Assembly: GCA_026707145.1 (NCBI GenBank)
Contig: JAPOXK010000021.1
Span: forward strand, 105,588 to 169,587
Length of the DNA stretch: 64,000 nt
Direction of reading: 5' to 3'
From: Chloroflexota bacterium
GTDB lineage: Bacteria; Chloroflexota; Dehalococcoidia; Bin125
Shown piece after piece: positions 26,737-35,794 of the stretch; the stretch's first letter is position 1; every line of letters starts with the position of its first letter. Under the pieces are notes generated by a model. It was not told the origin of the DNA, did not search any database, and saw only the letters and a list, made by a program, of their open reading frames with translations. The position numbers and the translations under genes are program-made.

Positions 26737-28563
26737 ATGCAGCGCCCCGCTCGCGGCAGCAGGTCGAAGGCTCGTGCGGTGGCTTGGCTCATATGGGGAC
26801 GGCGCGCACGCACGGCGCTGGCGACCCGCTTGCGCGGTGCCGTTTGGTGGACCTTGTGGTGGACGCGCGCGTTCGTGTGGCGTTTCCGCCGTGGTGCTGG
26901 GCCCTCCGACTCCGCGCCGCCAACCGTCGAGCGAACGCAAGCGGGGGATGCCGTATCCGCTCCCTTCGTCTCGCCCGAGGTGGTTGCGCCCGGCGTCGAG
27001 CTGTTCCGCACCGTCCAGATCGAACGCCACGACGATATCGCCTCGATTCGCTCGAAGCTTCACGCCGGTCCCGGTCTGACCGTCGTTGCTCGCGTCGATC
27101 GGCGCAACGAGTCGTTGCGCTCCCAGCTCGGCATGCGACTTCTCCGCCGCCATGTCGACGCCACGCGCCTGCACCTCGTTCTGCAAACACGCAACGGCCG
27201 CATCCGTCGGCTCGCACGCGGCGAAGGCCTCGTGGTTGTCGGCTCTATGCGAGGCCGCGAGATTAGGCACGGCCGCCTCATGCCCCGCTACCTGCGGCTG
27301 GGCTTCCTCGCGTTGCCGCTGCCCTCTTCCGATCTCGTGATCCGGCTCATGACGCTCGCTGCCCTTCCGGTTGCGGTGGTGGGCGCCGCTGTGTTCGGTC
27401 CTTCCGCTACGGTGCGGCTCGCGCCCGAACTCACGGCGGTTGCCGTCCCGCTTGTTGTGGAAGCGCGTGTGCTCGGCGAGGGAGAGGTGGCTGAGGAGGG
27501 TGTGCTCCCGGCCGAGCGTTTGGCGGTGGAGATCATCGCGACGGATACTGTCGCCACAACCGGCCAAGTGGCGGCCTCCGGCACCCGCGCGACGGGAACG
27601 CTGCGCATCGCAAATCGAACCCCGCTCCCCTTGGACGTACCCGTCGGTACCGATGTCGGCGCGATCAGCGGGGCGCGCTTCCGCACCACCGAAGCGGTAG
27701 TCGTTCCCGCGGGCCCCGGTTCGGTTGCCGTTACTGGCATCGAAGCGGAGCGGGTTGGACCGGAAAGCAATGTGCCCGCCGGCACGGTCACCCTGCCCGG
27801 CCTTTCCCTGACGGGCCGCGCCGAAGTGAGCAATCCGGATCCCACCACTGGCGGCGACGCGATCCGTCTCCGTGGTCCCCACTCCCTGGATATCGACCGC
27901 GCACGCCGCGCCAGTGTGCACACCCTTGGCGTTCGTGCACTTGAGGTATTGGAGCGGCAGGCTCCCGGGCGCTTCGTGTTCCACCCCGATACGCTGAAAG
28001 TCGAGGTGTTGAGTGAGGAGTTCCTGCCCGAACTTGGCCAGCCGAGCGATACGCTTGCGGTTACGACCGTCGCCGCCGTCTCCGTGATGGGCGTGCCGGT
28101 CGACGAGATCCGATCACTTGCGGCGCGCGAGATTCACCGCACGCAAGGCTCGAGCTTTGCGGTGGTGACGGAGTCGTTGGAGCCGGTAGCTATTGGCGAG
28201 GCCTCGGTCGACGAAAGGCTCGACGCGATCAGCTTCGATATGATGCTGGAGGGACACGTCGCACCCGTCATCATTCCGGAGGCAGTGGAGCGCGCCGTGC
28301 GACTCGAACGCGTGAGCAGCGCTGAAGCCAAGCTGAATAGCGCGCTGCGTCTGCGGGAGCCTGCCCGGATCGACGTGACGCCGAGTTTTACGCCGCTGAT
28401 CTCCCCCTTTGGCTTCCGCATTAAGGTCGAGATTATCGACACTCTCTCGTCCGCGTCTGAAGAGAGAACGGCCGAAAGCGCCGGATCGCGCAGTGACGGG
28501 AGTGACGCGTTGCCGAGAGGGGACGACCTCTTGGACAGTCCTTTCGAGGAGGCTGACGGTTAG
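26737..28563 (+). CDS. Membrane-anchored baseplate-J-like protein
   Basis: This 608-residue protein starts 4 nt after the alaS stop. The N-terminal 180 or so residues are basic and cytoplasmic, followed by one membrane helix near LVIRLMTLAALPVAVVGAAV. The large remainder should be outside. Its middle has the baseplate-J/gp47 pattern: ASGTRATGTLRIANRT, then VPVGTDVGAISGARFRT, VVVPAG and GPESNVPAGTV. The C-terminus is acidic. In tailed phages this domain builds the tail wedge; here the setting (alaS, ruvX, mltG) is housekeeping, so an envelope role is more likely, though not demonstrated. ATG 26737 is the first start that does not overlap alaS. Confidence 0.8.
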   Translation: MQRPARGSRSKARAVAWLIWGRRARTALATRLRGAVWWTLWWTRAFVWRFRRGAGPSDSAPPTVERTQAGDAVSAPFVSPEVVAPGVELFRTVQIERHDDIASIRSKLHAGPGLTVVARVDRRNESLRSQLGMRLLRRHVDATRLHLVLQTRNGRIRRLARGEGLVVVGSMRGREIRHGRLMPRYLRLGFLALPLPSSDLVIRLMTLAALPVAVVGAAVFGPSATVRLAPELTAVAVPLVVEARVLGEGEVAEEGVLPAERLAVEIIATDTVATTGQVAASGTRATGTLRIANRTPLPLDVPVGTDVGAISGARFRTTEAVVVPAGPGSVAVTGIEAERVGPESNVPAGTVTLPGLSLTGRAEVSNPDPTTGGDAIRLRGPHSLDIDRARRASVHTLGVRALEVLERQAPGRFVFHPDTLKVEVLSEEFLPELGQPSDTLAVTTVAAVSVMGVPVDEIRSLAAREIHRTQGSSFAVVTESLEPVAIGEASVDERLDAISFDMMLEGHVAPVIIPEAVERAVRLERVSSAEAKLNSALRLREPARIDVTPSFTPLISPFGFRIKVEIIDTLSSASEERTAESAGSRSDGSDALPRGDDLLDSPFEEADG

Positions 28564-28579
28564 CGATCCGATCTCTGCT

Positions 28580-29080
28580 ATGCCCATGTCCGCACGTGTG
28601 CTCGCGATCGATCCTGGCGAGCGTTGGGTTGGGTTTGCCATTTCCGACGCCGCCCGGCGCCTCGCACTTCCTCTGACCACGATCGATCGGCGCGCCGAAT
28701 CGGACGAAGGCGTTGCGCGCATTGGGCAGCTTTTGCACCCGGACGGCGCGAGCTTGGCACTGATCGGTGTTCCCCTTGGTCCGGATGGTGGCGAGGATGC
28801 CCAAGCCACGCGATTCCGGCGCTATGGCGAGCGTGTTGCCGCTGCACTGCAGCTCCCGGCCGTTACTGTCAGTGAGCGGTATTCCAATGCGATCGACGAT
28901 CTGTTGGTGGATGCGCGCAGCGGCGCCTCCGTCGCGAAGCTGCGTCTCCGTGATCGCCGCCGCCGCCGCCGCGCACGCCACGCCGCTGCTGCAGCCGTGA
29001 TCCTGCAGCACTGGTTGGACAGACAGAGCCATGACCCCGCTGCGGTGAGCGCGCATCATCCGGCGCGAGCGGAGCACTGA
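28580..29080 (+). CDS. ruvX: RuvX/YqgF-family putative Holliday junction resolvase, degenerate active site
   Basis: This 166-residue protein begins VLAIDPGERWVGFAISD, the RNase-H-fold signature of RuvX, followed by IGVPLGPDG and the C-terminal AAAAAVILQHWLD helix. Family members act in pre-16S rRNA 5' maturation or junction cleavage. Two usual catalytic positions differ: the DER motif reads SER (TVSERYSN), and the Asp before the final helix is replaced in RARHAAAAAV. The frame is intact across the CGC-rich run at 28956-28980 because the final helix aligns. An alternative start is ATG 28586. Confidence 0.82.
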   Translation: MPMSARVLAIDPGERWVGFAISDAARRLALPLTTIDRRAESDEGVARIGQLLHPDGASLALIGVPLGPDGGEDAQATRFRRYGERVAAALQLPAVTVSERYSNAIDDLLVDARSGASVAKLRLRDRRRRRRARHAAAAAVILQHWLDRQSHDPAAVSAHHPARAEH

Positions 29081-29084
29081 AACC

Positions 29085-30221
29085 GTGCGCGCGGCTTGGT
29101 TGCTGGGCATCGCGATCGCGTCGGCGCTGGCGACTGCCGCCGTCCTTATCTCGCTGGCCGTCCCCGGCGACACGTTTGGGGATACGGTCCCCCCTCTGGA
29201 CAGCGAGCCGCTTCCGCCGCGTGACATCGTCACGATCGATGTGCGAGCGGGTGAATCTGCCCAGAGTATTGGGGAGAAATTGGAGAAGACACGCGTTGTG
29301 CGTTCCTCTCGCCAGTTCGAGTCACTGGCCGCCTTGCTTGGGTACGCCGACCAGCTCCAGGCAGGGACGTACGATTTCGAACCCGGCCTCTCGGCGCTCC
29401 AAGTGCTGGAACGGATCTATGGCGGGGTGACCTCCCCGCGCATTGTGACAATCCCCGAAGGGCGTCGGCTGGAGGAGGTCGCCGCAATCCTCGCTGCGAA
29501 CGGCGTCGTGGGGGAGGCTGAGTTTTTCGCCGCACTGGAGGAGCCGGCGAATTGGAGTGGCACGCTGGCTGCCGATCGCCCGCTTGGCGTCTCGCTCGAA
29601 GGTTATCTTTTTCCGGCTACCTACACGTTCTCCCTGCGCGCGACTGGCGGCGAGGTCGTTCGCCAGATGCTCGAGCGCCTTGACCAAGCGTTTCCGCCCG
29701 ATCGTCTCTTCCAGCTCAGCCGGCAGGGGCAGAGCGTGCATGAGGTCCTCACCCTCGCCTCCATCGTGGAGCGTGAGACATTAGTTGCTGAGGAGCGAGC
29801 GTTGATCTCATCGGTCTTCAGTAACCGTCTCGGCGCAGGGATTCGCTTGGAGTCCGATGTCACCGTGCAGTATGCGATCTCCGAAATACCGGGCAGCATC
29901 GATCGTTTCGGCTACTGGAAAACGGCTCTTACTCTTGACGACCTCGCTTTCCCTTCCCCTTACAACACATACGTCAATACAGGGCTCCCACCTGGGCCAA
30001 TAGCGAATCCTGGCGATGCTTCTATTGCTGCCGCGATCGACCCGCCACCCAGCAACCTATTTTTCTTCGTTGCGCGCGGAGACGGCTCCCACGTATTCGC
30101 CGAAACATTTGACGAACATCTAAGGAACGCACGGGAATTCCTTGGCTTAGGCGATCAGGTCCCGATAGGGGAGGTGGGCGAGGAGGGGCCGGACGGTGCA
30201 GAGGCCGAGCGCGCGCCGTGA
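29085..30221 (+). CDS. mltG: Endolytic murein transglycosylase MltG
   Basis: MltG cuts nascent glycan strands in the periplasm or wall. One N-terminal membrane helix (residues 5-26) is followed by a LysM-like subdomain and the YceG domain with LEGYLFPATY and the catalytic Glu229 in LASIVERET. SDVTVQYAIS and NTYVNTGLPPGPIANPG are typical family blocks. The length is 378. The start is GTG, 4 nt after ruvX. The ruvX-mltG-aroE order is common. Confidence 0.95.
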   Translation: MRAAWLLGIAIASALATAAVLISLAVPGDTFGDTVPPLDSEPLPPRDIVTIDVRAGESAQSIGEKLEKTRVVRSSRQFESLAALLGYADQLQAGTYDFEPGLSALQVLERIYGGVTSPRIVTIPEGRRLEEVAAILAANGVVGEAEFFAALEEPANWSGTLAADRPLGVSLEGYLFPATYTFSLRATGGEVVRQMLERLDQAFPPDRLFQLSRQGQSVHEVLTLASIVERETLVAEERALISSVFSNRLGAGIRLESDVTVQYAISEIPGSIDRFGYWKTALTLDDLAFPSPYNTYVNTGLPPGPIANPGDASIAAAIDPPPSNLFFFVARGDGSHVFAETFDEHLRNAREFLGLGDQVPIGEVGEEGPDGAEAERAP

Positions 30222-31102
30222 GCGCACGCGTCGGCCTGATAGGGCACCCGGTCGTGCACAGCATCTCCCCATGCTTCCAACAAGCGGCTTTTGACGCACT
30301 TGGCATCGACGCTCGCTACGAAGCTTGGGACGTACTTCCTCAGGATCTCCCCGCTACCATCGACGGTCTTCGCGCGGACGCCGTCCTCGGCGCCAATGTC
30401 ACGATCCCCCACAAAGGGAATGCGGCGCGCTTTGTCGATCGGTTGCATCAGACCGCGCGCTTTGTCGGCGCGATCAATACCATCGTTAACGTCAACGGGG
30501 AGCTTGAGGGCTACAACAGCGATGTTGGTGGTTTCCAAGCGGCACTGGAAGGCGCCGGTATCGATCCCCGGGGTGCGCATATCTGTATCTGGGGCGCGGG
30601 TGGGGCCGCACGAGCCGTCGCATGGGCTCTCGTTTGGCGCGGCGCGGGCGCGCTCACGATTATTAATCGTTCTCCCGCCCGCGCCGGCCGCCTGCGTCAC
30701 GATCTCGCTGCCGACCCCGGCGCCGTCCGCCTTCGCGCCTATGGGTGCGACGATGAGCGAACGGTTGAGGCGCTCCGTGCCTGTGACATTGTCGTCCACT
30801 GCACCCCGGTTGGTCTCAAGGGCAGCGATACTGCGAGCGAGATCCCGTTCAATCCGGGGGCTCTCCGTCCGGAGGCCGTTGTGGTAGACCTAGTCGCGAA
30901 TCCCATGGAGACGCCGCTCGTGCGAAGGGCGCGCGCAATCGGGCATAAGGCTTTGGGTGGGTTGCCGATGCTCGTCCACCAGGGTGCGGCGTCCTTTGAG
31001 CTTTGGACGCGCCGGGCCGCGCCGTTGGCGGCGATGCTTGCCGCGGCTGAAGCAGCGATGCGTGATCCGCTGTCGCCGGAGCAGACGGAGCAGACGCCGT
31101 GA
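30218..31102 (+). CDS. aroE: Shikimate dehydrogenase (NADP+)
   Basis: AroE reduces 3-dehydroshikimate to shikimate. The substrate site shows SISP (residues 15-18), the catalytic Lys66 in NVTIPHKG and Asp102 in NSDVGGF. The nucleotide site is GAGGAARAVAW, with NRSPARA as the NADPH-phosphate loop. GGLPMLVHQGAASFELW is the C-terminal signature. The length is 294. The GTG start overlaps the mltG stop (GTGA), and the 3' end overlaps the next gene by 4 nt. Confidence 0.96.
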   Translation: MSARVGLIGHPVVHSISPCFQQAAFDALGIDARYEAWDVLPQDLPATIDGLRADAVLGANVTIPHKGNAARFVDRLHQTARFVGAINTIVNVNGELEGYNSDVGGFQAALEGAGIDPRGAHICIWGAGGAARAVAWALVWRGAGALTIINRSPARAGRLRHDLAADPGAVRLRAYGCDDERTVEALRACDIVVHCTPVGLKGSDTASEIPFNPGALRPEAVVVDLVANPMETPLVRRARAIGHKALGGLPMLVHQGAASFELWTRRAAPLAAMLAAAEAAMRDPLSPEQTEQTP

Positions 31103-31800
31103 CCGATGCACTCCTTGTCGCTGCCATCCTTATCTTTCTTCTCTTCATTCTGATCGGCTTCGTGTTGTTCAAAGAGGTCCGCACGCATCTATTTTGGCGC
31201 CGCCTCGTCGCCGAAGGCGACTTCGAAGCGATTAACGGCATTCTCATAGGCGAGATCGATCGCTGGCGTACGCAGCGGCCGCCCAAAGGCACGAGCGCCG
31301 CGGTTTGGGCTGGTGTGCAAGGGATGGAGCTACTCGCCGGCAGCGGTCAGTTCGTACATGTGAGCACCACCGCCGAGGCGGAGTTCCGCGTCGTTGATGG
31401 CAAGCGCGTTCAGGTCGCAACCGCATACGATACCGCTGTTTCCACCGTGAGTAAGTTGACCGAGATGCTGCTGTACGATGTGCCGAACTTGCGTCCCGGC
31501 TTCGTCCGCGTGGATGTCTTCACTACCTTCCGCAATGAGGATGGCAGTGCCACAGCCCGGCCGATCCTTTCGTCTCTCGCCGACCGCGTGCGGGCTGCTC
31601 CCATCGACTGGGATGCGGGCGACTCCCACGCGATCGTTGCGGCCTTCGACCTGGTTGTGCGTATCAGCGATTCGGGCGAGGCGCTGCCCGTGGAGCTTCC
31701 GCCTGTCCCTCTGGAGCTGGCGGCGACGCTGCCGGCCCCCGAGCCAGCTGAGCCCACTGTGGGTGCCGCTGGCACTGCGCACCGCGTCAGCGGATCCTAA
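31099..31800 (+). CDS. Small single-pass membrane protein within the shikimate cluster
   Basis: This 233-residue protein has one membrane helix at residues 5-24 and a soluble part of about 200 residues with mixed helix and strand, ending in a Pro/Ala-rich tail. I recognise no domain. The GTG start overlaps the aroE stop by 4 nt, and aroC follows 12 nt downstream, so it is translated from the same message. Whether it has anything to do with aromatic synthesis is unknown. Confidence 0.82.
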   Translation: MTDALLVAAILIFLLFILIGFVLFKEVRTHLFWRRLVAEGDFEAINGILIGEIDRWRTQRPPKGTSAAVWAGVQGMELLAGSGQFVHVSTTAEAEFRVVDGKRVQVATAYDTAVSTVSKLTEMLLYDVPNLRPGFVRVDVFTTFRNEDGSATARPILSSLADRVRAAPIDWDAGDSHAIVAAFDLVVRISDSGEALPVELPPVPLELAATLPAPEPAEPTVGAAGTAHRVSGS

Positions 31801-31812
31801 GGGAGGAAAGGC

Positions 31813-33018
31813 GTGGGGCGCTTTCGCTGGTTCACTGCGGGCGAGTCGCACGGTCTGGGGTTGACGGTGATCGTGGAGGGACTGCCCGCTGGTGTGCCAA
31901 TGAACGAAGCTGGCTTGCGGGCCCAGCTTGCCCGACGCCAGAAGGGCCACGGACGCGGCGGCCGCATGCGGATCGAGAGTGACTATGCGCATATCCGCGC
32001 AGGCATTCGTCACGGCCGGACCATCGGCAGCCCGGTCGCGCTGTGGATCGAGAACCGCGATCATGCCGCGGGGAAAGGCCCAGACGGTACCCCGTGGACT
32101 GAGACGATGGCGCTCGATCCGCCGGCCCGACCGATCGCACGAGTCACGCGATTGCGCCCTGGCCACGCCGATCTCCCCGCCGCAGTGAAGTACGGCTACG
32201 ACGATGTGCGGGACTCACTCGAGCGTGCGAGCGCGCGCGAGAGCGCCGCACGCGTCGCGGCTGGCGCGGTCGCCCGTCGCTTTCTCGAAGAGTGTGGATT
32301 GGGTTTCCATAGCCACGTCATCCAGATCGGCGATGTCAAGGCAGAGCCTTCCGGTCCGATCGACTGGGCGGCCGTCGAGGAATCGAGCGTCCGCTGTGCC
32401 GATTCAGCCGCCGCCGCTCGTATGGTTGCCGCGATCGACGCTGCCAAGAGCGCTGGCGACACCATCGGCGGCGTGGTGGAGGGACGGGTCACCCGTGTGC
32501 CCTATGGACTCGGCAGCCACGTCCACTGGGACCGCAAGCTCGACGGGCGCATTGCGCAGGCCCTCCTCAGCATGAACGCTTTTAAAGGTGTCGAATTCGG
32601 GGCCGGTTTCCGCGGTGCTTCGCAGCGGGGATCGGCGGTGCACGACGTGATCGCTCCCCGAGACGAATGGGGCGATCGCCCTTGGCGTCATCTCACCAAC
32701 AATCATGGCGGCATTGAGGGAGGTATGACGACCGGCGAGGACGTGGTCGTACGAGTCGCGGTCAAGCCGATCGCGACTCTCGCCCATCCCCTTCCCTCCG
32801 CCGACCTCGATAGCGGCGATCGCGTCGAAGCCCACTTCGAGCGCTCGGATGTCTGTGTGGTCCCCGCTGCCGGGGTCATTGTTGAGGCGATGCTTGCCCT
32901 CGTCTTTGCGGACGCGGTGCTGGAGAAACACGGCGGCGACCACCTGGACGAGACGCGCCGAAACATGCAGTCCTACCGCGCGACCATCGGTCCACGAGCG
33001 TCCGGCGGGCCGGAGTAG
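31813..33018 (+). CDS. aroC: Chorismate synthase
   Basis: AroC converts EPSP to chorismate with reduced FMN. The first signature GESHGLGLTVIVEGLPAG, the RRQKGHGRGGRM segment, the RASARESAARVAAGA helix and the NNHGGIEGGMTTGEDVVVRV block are all present. The length is 401. The start is GTG 31813, preceded by a strong GGGAGG Shine-Dalgarno (31800-31805), which sets the start. The expected bifunctional partner aroKB follows 11 nt later. Confidence 0.97.
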   Translation: MGRFRWFTAGESHGLGLTVIVEGLPAGVPMNEAGLRAQLARRQKGHGRGGRMRIESDYAHIRAGIRHGRTIGSPVALWIENRDHAAGKGPDGTPWTETMALDPPARPIARVTRLRPGHADLPAAVKYGYDDVRDSLERASARESAARVAAGAVARRFLEECGLGFHSHVIQIGDVKAEPSGPIDWAAVEESSVRCADSAAAARMVAAIDAAKSAGDTIGGVVEGRVTRVPYGLGSHVHWDRKLDGRIAQALLSMNAFKGVEFGAGFRGASQRGSAVHDVIAPRDEWGDRPWRHLTNNHGGIEGGMTTGEDVVVRVAVKPIATLAHPLPSADLDSGDRVEAHFERSDVCVVPAAGVIVEAMLALVFADAVLEKHGGDHLDETRRNMQSYRATIGPRASGGPE

Positions 33019-33029
33019 ACAGAAACGCC

Positions 33030-34751
33030 ATGGCGCTCGACCTGCAGCGCGTCGTTCTCATCGGGTTCAGCGGCAGCGGCAAGTCGACGGTGGCGCGTGC
33101 ACTGGCCGACCGCCTGGGTATGGCGGCTGTTGACACGGACGCGCTCGTCGAAGCGCAGGCTGGTCGTCCGATTTCCCGCATTTTCGCCGAAGATGGCGAG
33201 CCTGCTTTCCGTGCCATCGAGCGCGCTGCAGTCCGTACCACCACGCTGGAGTCCGGAGTGGTGATCGCGACCGGCGGCGGTGCGTTCGGGGACGCCGAAT
33301 CCCGGCGCCTCTTGGCCGAGGACGGCGTCATCGTTCTGTTGGAGGCGCGGCCCGAGACGATCGCCGCCCGCATTGCGACGCAGGGCTCCGCTCCACGGCC
33401 GCTTCTGGCCGGCGGAGACGTCGAGGCGCTGTCCCGCATTCGCGCCCTCAAGGCGGTACGGCAGCCTTTCTACGCGCTCGCCGATCTCACGGTGCACACC
33501 GATGCTCTCGACATTGATGCAGTGGTGACGGAGGTTGCCGCTGCGCTCCAGCGACAGGCCCAGCGAATTCTTCGAGTGCCCGGGCGCGTCGCGGCCATCG
33601 TCGCAGGCCCGGATGGGGCGGCTCCTCTCTCGCCGGACTTCGGGGACGATCTCGCTTGCGTCGTGAGTGCGGCCAGCGGCGACTATCCCGTCTACGTCGG
33701 TTGGGGCCTGATCGACAAGCTGTCTGCAAAGCTCGAAGCAGTGGGAGCCGGCGGCCGCTGTTTCGTTGTCGCCGACCGAGGAGTAGGGCGCTTCGCAGCG
33801 GCCGCACTGCGGGCGCTGCGTACTGAGGGTCGCAGCGCGCAGCTTTTAACCGTCCTTGCCGGTGAGCGCAGCAAGAATCTCGACGGCCTCGCTGATATCT
33901 ATGCATGGCTTGCCGCCGAACGCGCCGAGCGCCGCGATGTCGTGATTGCGATCGGCGGCGGCGTCGTCACTGACTTAGCCGGAACCGCTGCGGCCACCTA
34001 TCTCCGCGGCATGCCCCTCGTCCACATACCTACCACGCTTCTTGCCATGGTCGATGCGGCGATCGGCGGCAAAGTCGCCGTCAATCTCCCCACGGGCAAG
34101 AACATGGTCGGCGCTTTCCATCAACCGAAGGCCGTTGTCGCCGACCTCGCCGCGCTTGAGACCCTCCCGCTGCGGGAGCGCCGCGCCGGTTTCGCTGAGG
34201 TGATCAAGCATGCTTGGATCCGTGACCCGGTCATGCTCAATGAGATCGAGCGCGATGCGGCGACGTTGTTGACGCTTGGGAAGAGTGCCAACGATCGCCG
34301 CCGCGCCGTTGACCTTGTCGGACGCAATATCGCCATTAAGGCTGCTGTCGTCTCCGCCGACGAGCGCGAGTCGGAGCTGCGGATGATCCTGAACTACGGC
34401 CACACCATCGCACATGCGCTGGAAGCAGTGACGGATTACGGTCGCTTCCTGCATGGCGAAGCTTTGGGGATCGGCTTGCTGGGAGCGGCGCGGATCGCGG
34501 AGGAAGTGACCGGGTTAGATAGTGCGATCGTTGATCGACACCGTGCGATTATTAAGCGCTACGGCTTGCCCATGGCCGCTCCCGAGGTCGATGCGGAGGC
34601 GGTTCAACGGGCCATTCGCAGTGACAAGAAAGTCAGTGCGGGGTCCGTACGCTGGGTGCTGCTCGAAGAGCCGGGCCGTCCCGTTATCCGAGACGACGTG
34701 CCATCCCAGTTGATTGGGAGGGTGGTCGGCGAGCTGACAGCTGAAGATTGA
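33030..34751 (+). CDS. aroKB: Bifunctional shikimate kinase / 3-dehydroquinate synthase
   Basis: Residues 1-170 are shikimate kinase with P-loop GFSGSGKST (12-20), the shikimate-binding DTDALVEAQAG and GGGAFGD. Residues about 190-573 are 3-dehydroquinate synthase: GGGVVTDLAGTAAATYLRG, PTTLLAMVDAAIGGKVAVNL, GKNMVGAFHQP, and the metal-site residues in AEVIKHAWI, NYGHTIAHALE and LHGEALGIG. The frame runs through both without a break, so this is a true fusion. Similar AroK-AroB fusions are known in a few lineages such as Thermotoga. It lies in the aroE-aroC cluster. Confidence 0.95.
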   Translation: MALDLQRVVLIGFSGSGKSTVARALADRLGMAAVDTDALVEAQAGRPISRIFAEDGEPAFRAIERAAVRTTTLESGVVIATGGGAFGDAESRRLLAEDGVIVLLEARPETIAARIATQGSAPRPLLAGGDVEALSRIRALKAVRQPFYALADLTVHTDALDIDAVVTEVAAALQRQAQRILRVPGRVAAIVAGPDGAAPLSPDFGDDLACVVSAASGDYPVYVGWGLIDKLSAKLEAVGAGGRCFVVADRGVGRFAAAALRALRTEGRSAQLLTVLAGERSKNLDGLADIYAWLAAERAERRDVVIAIGGGVVTDLAGTAAATYLRGMPLVHIPTTLLAMVDAAIGGKVAVNLPTGKNMVGAFHQPKAVVADLAALETLPLRERRAGFAEVIKHAWIRDPVMLNEIERDAATLLTLGKSANDRRRAVDLVGRNIAIKAAVVSADERESELRMILNYGHTIAHALEAVTDYGRFLHGEALGIGLLGAARIAEEVTGLDSAIVDRHRAIIKRYGLPMAAPEVDAEAVQRAIRSDKKVSAGSVRWVLLEEPGRPVIRDDVPSQLIGRVVGELTAED

Positions 34752-34762
34752 GCGGACGTCGC

Positions 34763-35080
34763 GTGTCGCAGGACGACGTAACGCCCGAGATCGTCCGCCT
34801 CAACGCCCAAATCCGTGGACGGGTGCAAGGCGTTGGCTTCCGTGACTTCTGCATACGGATTGCCCGCTCGCTGAGCGGCCCGGCGGCCGCACGGGTTACG
34901 GGCTACGTGCGGAACCTTCCAAGCGGTACGGAGGTGGAAGTGGTGGCGGAGGCGTCCAGAGATCAACTCGATCGTCTCTTGGCAGAGCTTCACATCGGCC
35001 CGGCGGGGGCCCATGTCATCGCAATCGAGGCGTCCTTTAGCGCTGCTACCCGTGAGTTCGACGGCTTCACCTGGCGCTGA
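34763..35080 (+). CDS. acyP: Acylphosphatase
   Basis: This protein of about 105 residues has the two family signatures: GRVQGVGFRDF, with the phosphate-binding Arg, and GYVRNLPSGTEVEV, with the catalytic Asn. It hydrolyses acyl phosphates such as carbamoyl phosphate. The start is uncertain: GTG 34763 gives a short N-terminal extension over the usual 90 residues; a TTG at 34748 overlapping aroKB is less likely. It probably shares the aroKB transcript. Confidence 0.9.
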   Translation: MSQDDVTPEIVRLNAQIRGRVQGVGFRDFCIRIARSLSGPAAARVTGYVRNLPSGTEVEVVAEASRDQLDRLLAELHIGPAGAHVIAIEASFSAATREFDGFTWR

Positions 35081-35219
35081 GGGCACGGGCCGGCACGAAT
35101 CCGCACTCCACTGCCTCAAGTGGCTGGAGGAGATATCCGCGCGCGCGGCTGCTTGCTCGGCGGTCTGGGCTCGACTTGCCCAAAGATCCTGATTGGAGGT
35201 GCTGCCGGGCGCGCCTTTA

Positions 35220-35423
35220 CTACTTTGTCGGCTTATCTTTGCGGCGGATGTCGCCCAACCACACAGCGACCGTTCCCGGCACCACCATTGCGGAGGCGAC
35301 GATTGAGACCGTCTCGATGCCGGTCGATGTAATGTTGGGCGAGCTGTGCGTGTTCAGCGCAATGATCACGGCCGCCCATGACAGCCATACGAAGATCGTT
35401 GCCACCACTCGGCCTTTATTCAT
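35220..35423 (-). CDS. Small two-helix membrane protein
   Basis: This 67-residue protein has two hydrophobic segments (about residues 6-23 and 37-56), a polar loop between them and a basic tail (RRKDKPTK). That is the shape of a real small integral membrane protein rather than a shadow frame. A GAGG lies about 8-11 nt before the ATG. It is isolated between acyP and moeA, and no family is recognised. Confidence 0.6.
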   Translation of the reverse strand: MNKGRVVATIFVWLSWAAVIIALNTHSSPNITSTGIETVSIVASAMVVPGTVAVWLGDIRRKDKPTK

Positions 35424-35794
35424 CGGATCTGCCTCGCCATCGTTTGTGTTGCTCGTTAGTCCAGCATCGGCGGATACGTAGCGAACATGCCCTTGCGGCT
35501 CATGCTAACGTGGGAACTCGCGCCTGATCCGATCCGAACCGACCCTTCACACGAGGAACGTTCACAGTCCCGCTCCCAGTTGGAGCTCCCGTTCCGCTCT
35601 CGCACTGTGCCGTCTTGCCACCCGCTTGCTCTTTTTTCGAAAGGACCGCGTGTCGAGCGCGAGGCCGCCCAGGCTGTCTCCATCGGTCAGGAATGCCGCT
35701 TGTGAGTCTGAGCAAAGATCGTATGGATGGTCTCGCGGGCTTGGCTCCAGCGTCTCCATGGGCAGGCGATGACTGCCGAACCGAAGCGGTAAGC
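35424..35794. other. Intergenic region without a supported gene
   Basis: This 371-bp stretch lies between the small membrane protein and the 3' end of moeA. Short open frames exist on both strands but none shows a family pattern or a convincing ribosome-binding site. It presumably holds the promoter of the small membrane protein. Confidence 0.5.

Noticed and set aside
25182..27011. 609-codon minus-strand open frame opposite alaS
   Set aside because: Antisense to a clear alaS and the baseplate-J-like gene; its translation is Arg/Asp/His-rich with no family pattern, typical of a GC-rich shadow.
35603..35653. Coding potential near the ctcttttttcg tract
   Set aside because: No frame with a ribosome-binding site or family match; the T-run lacks a preceding hairpin, so it is not a terminator either.
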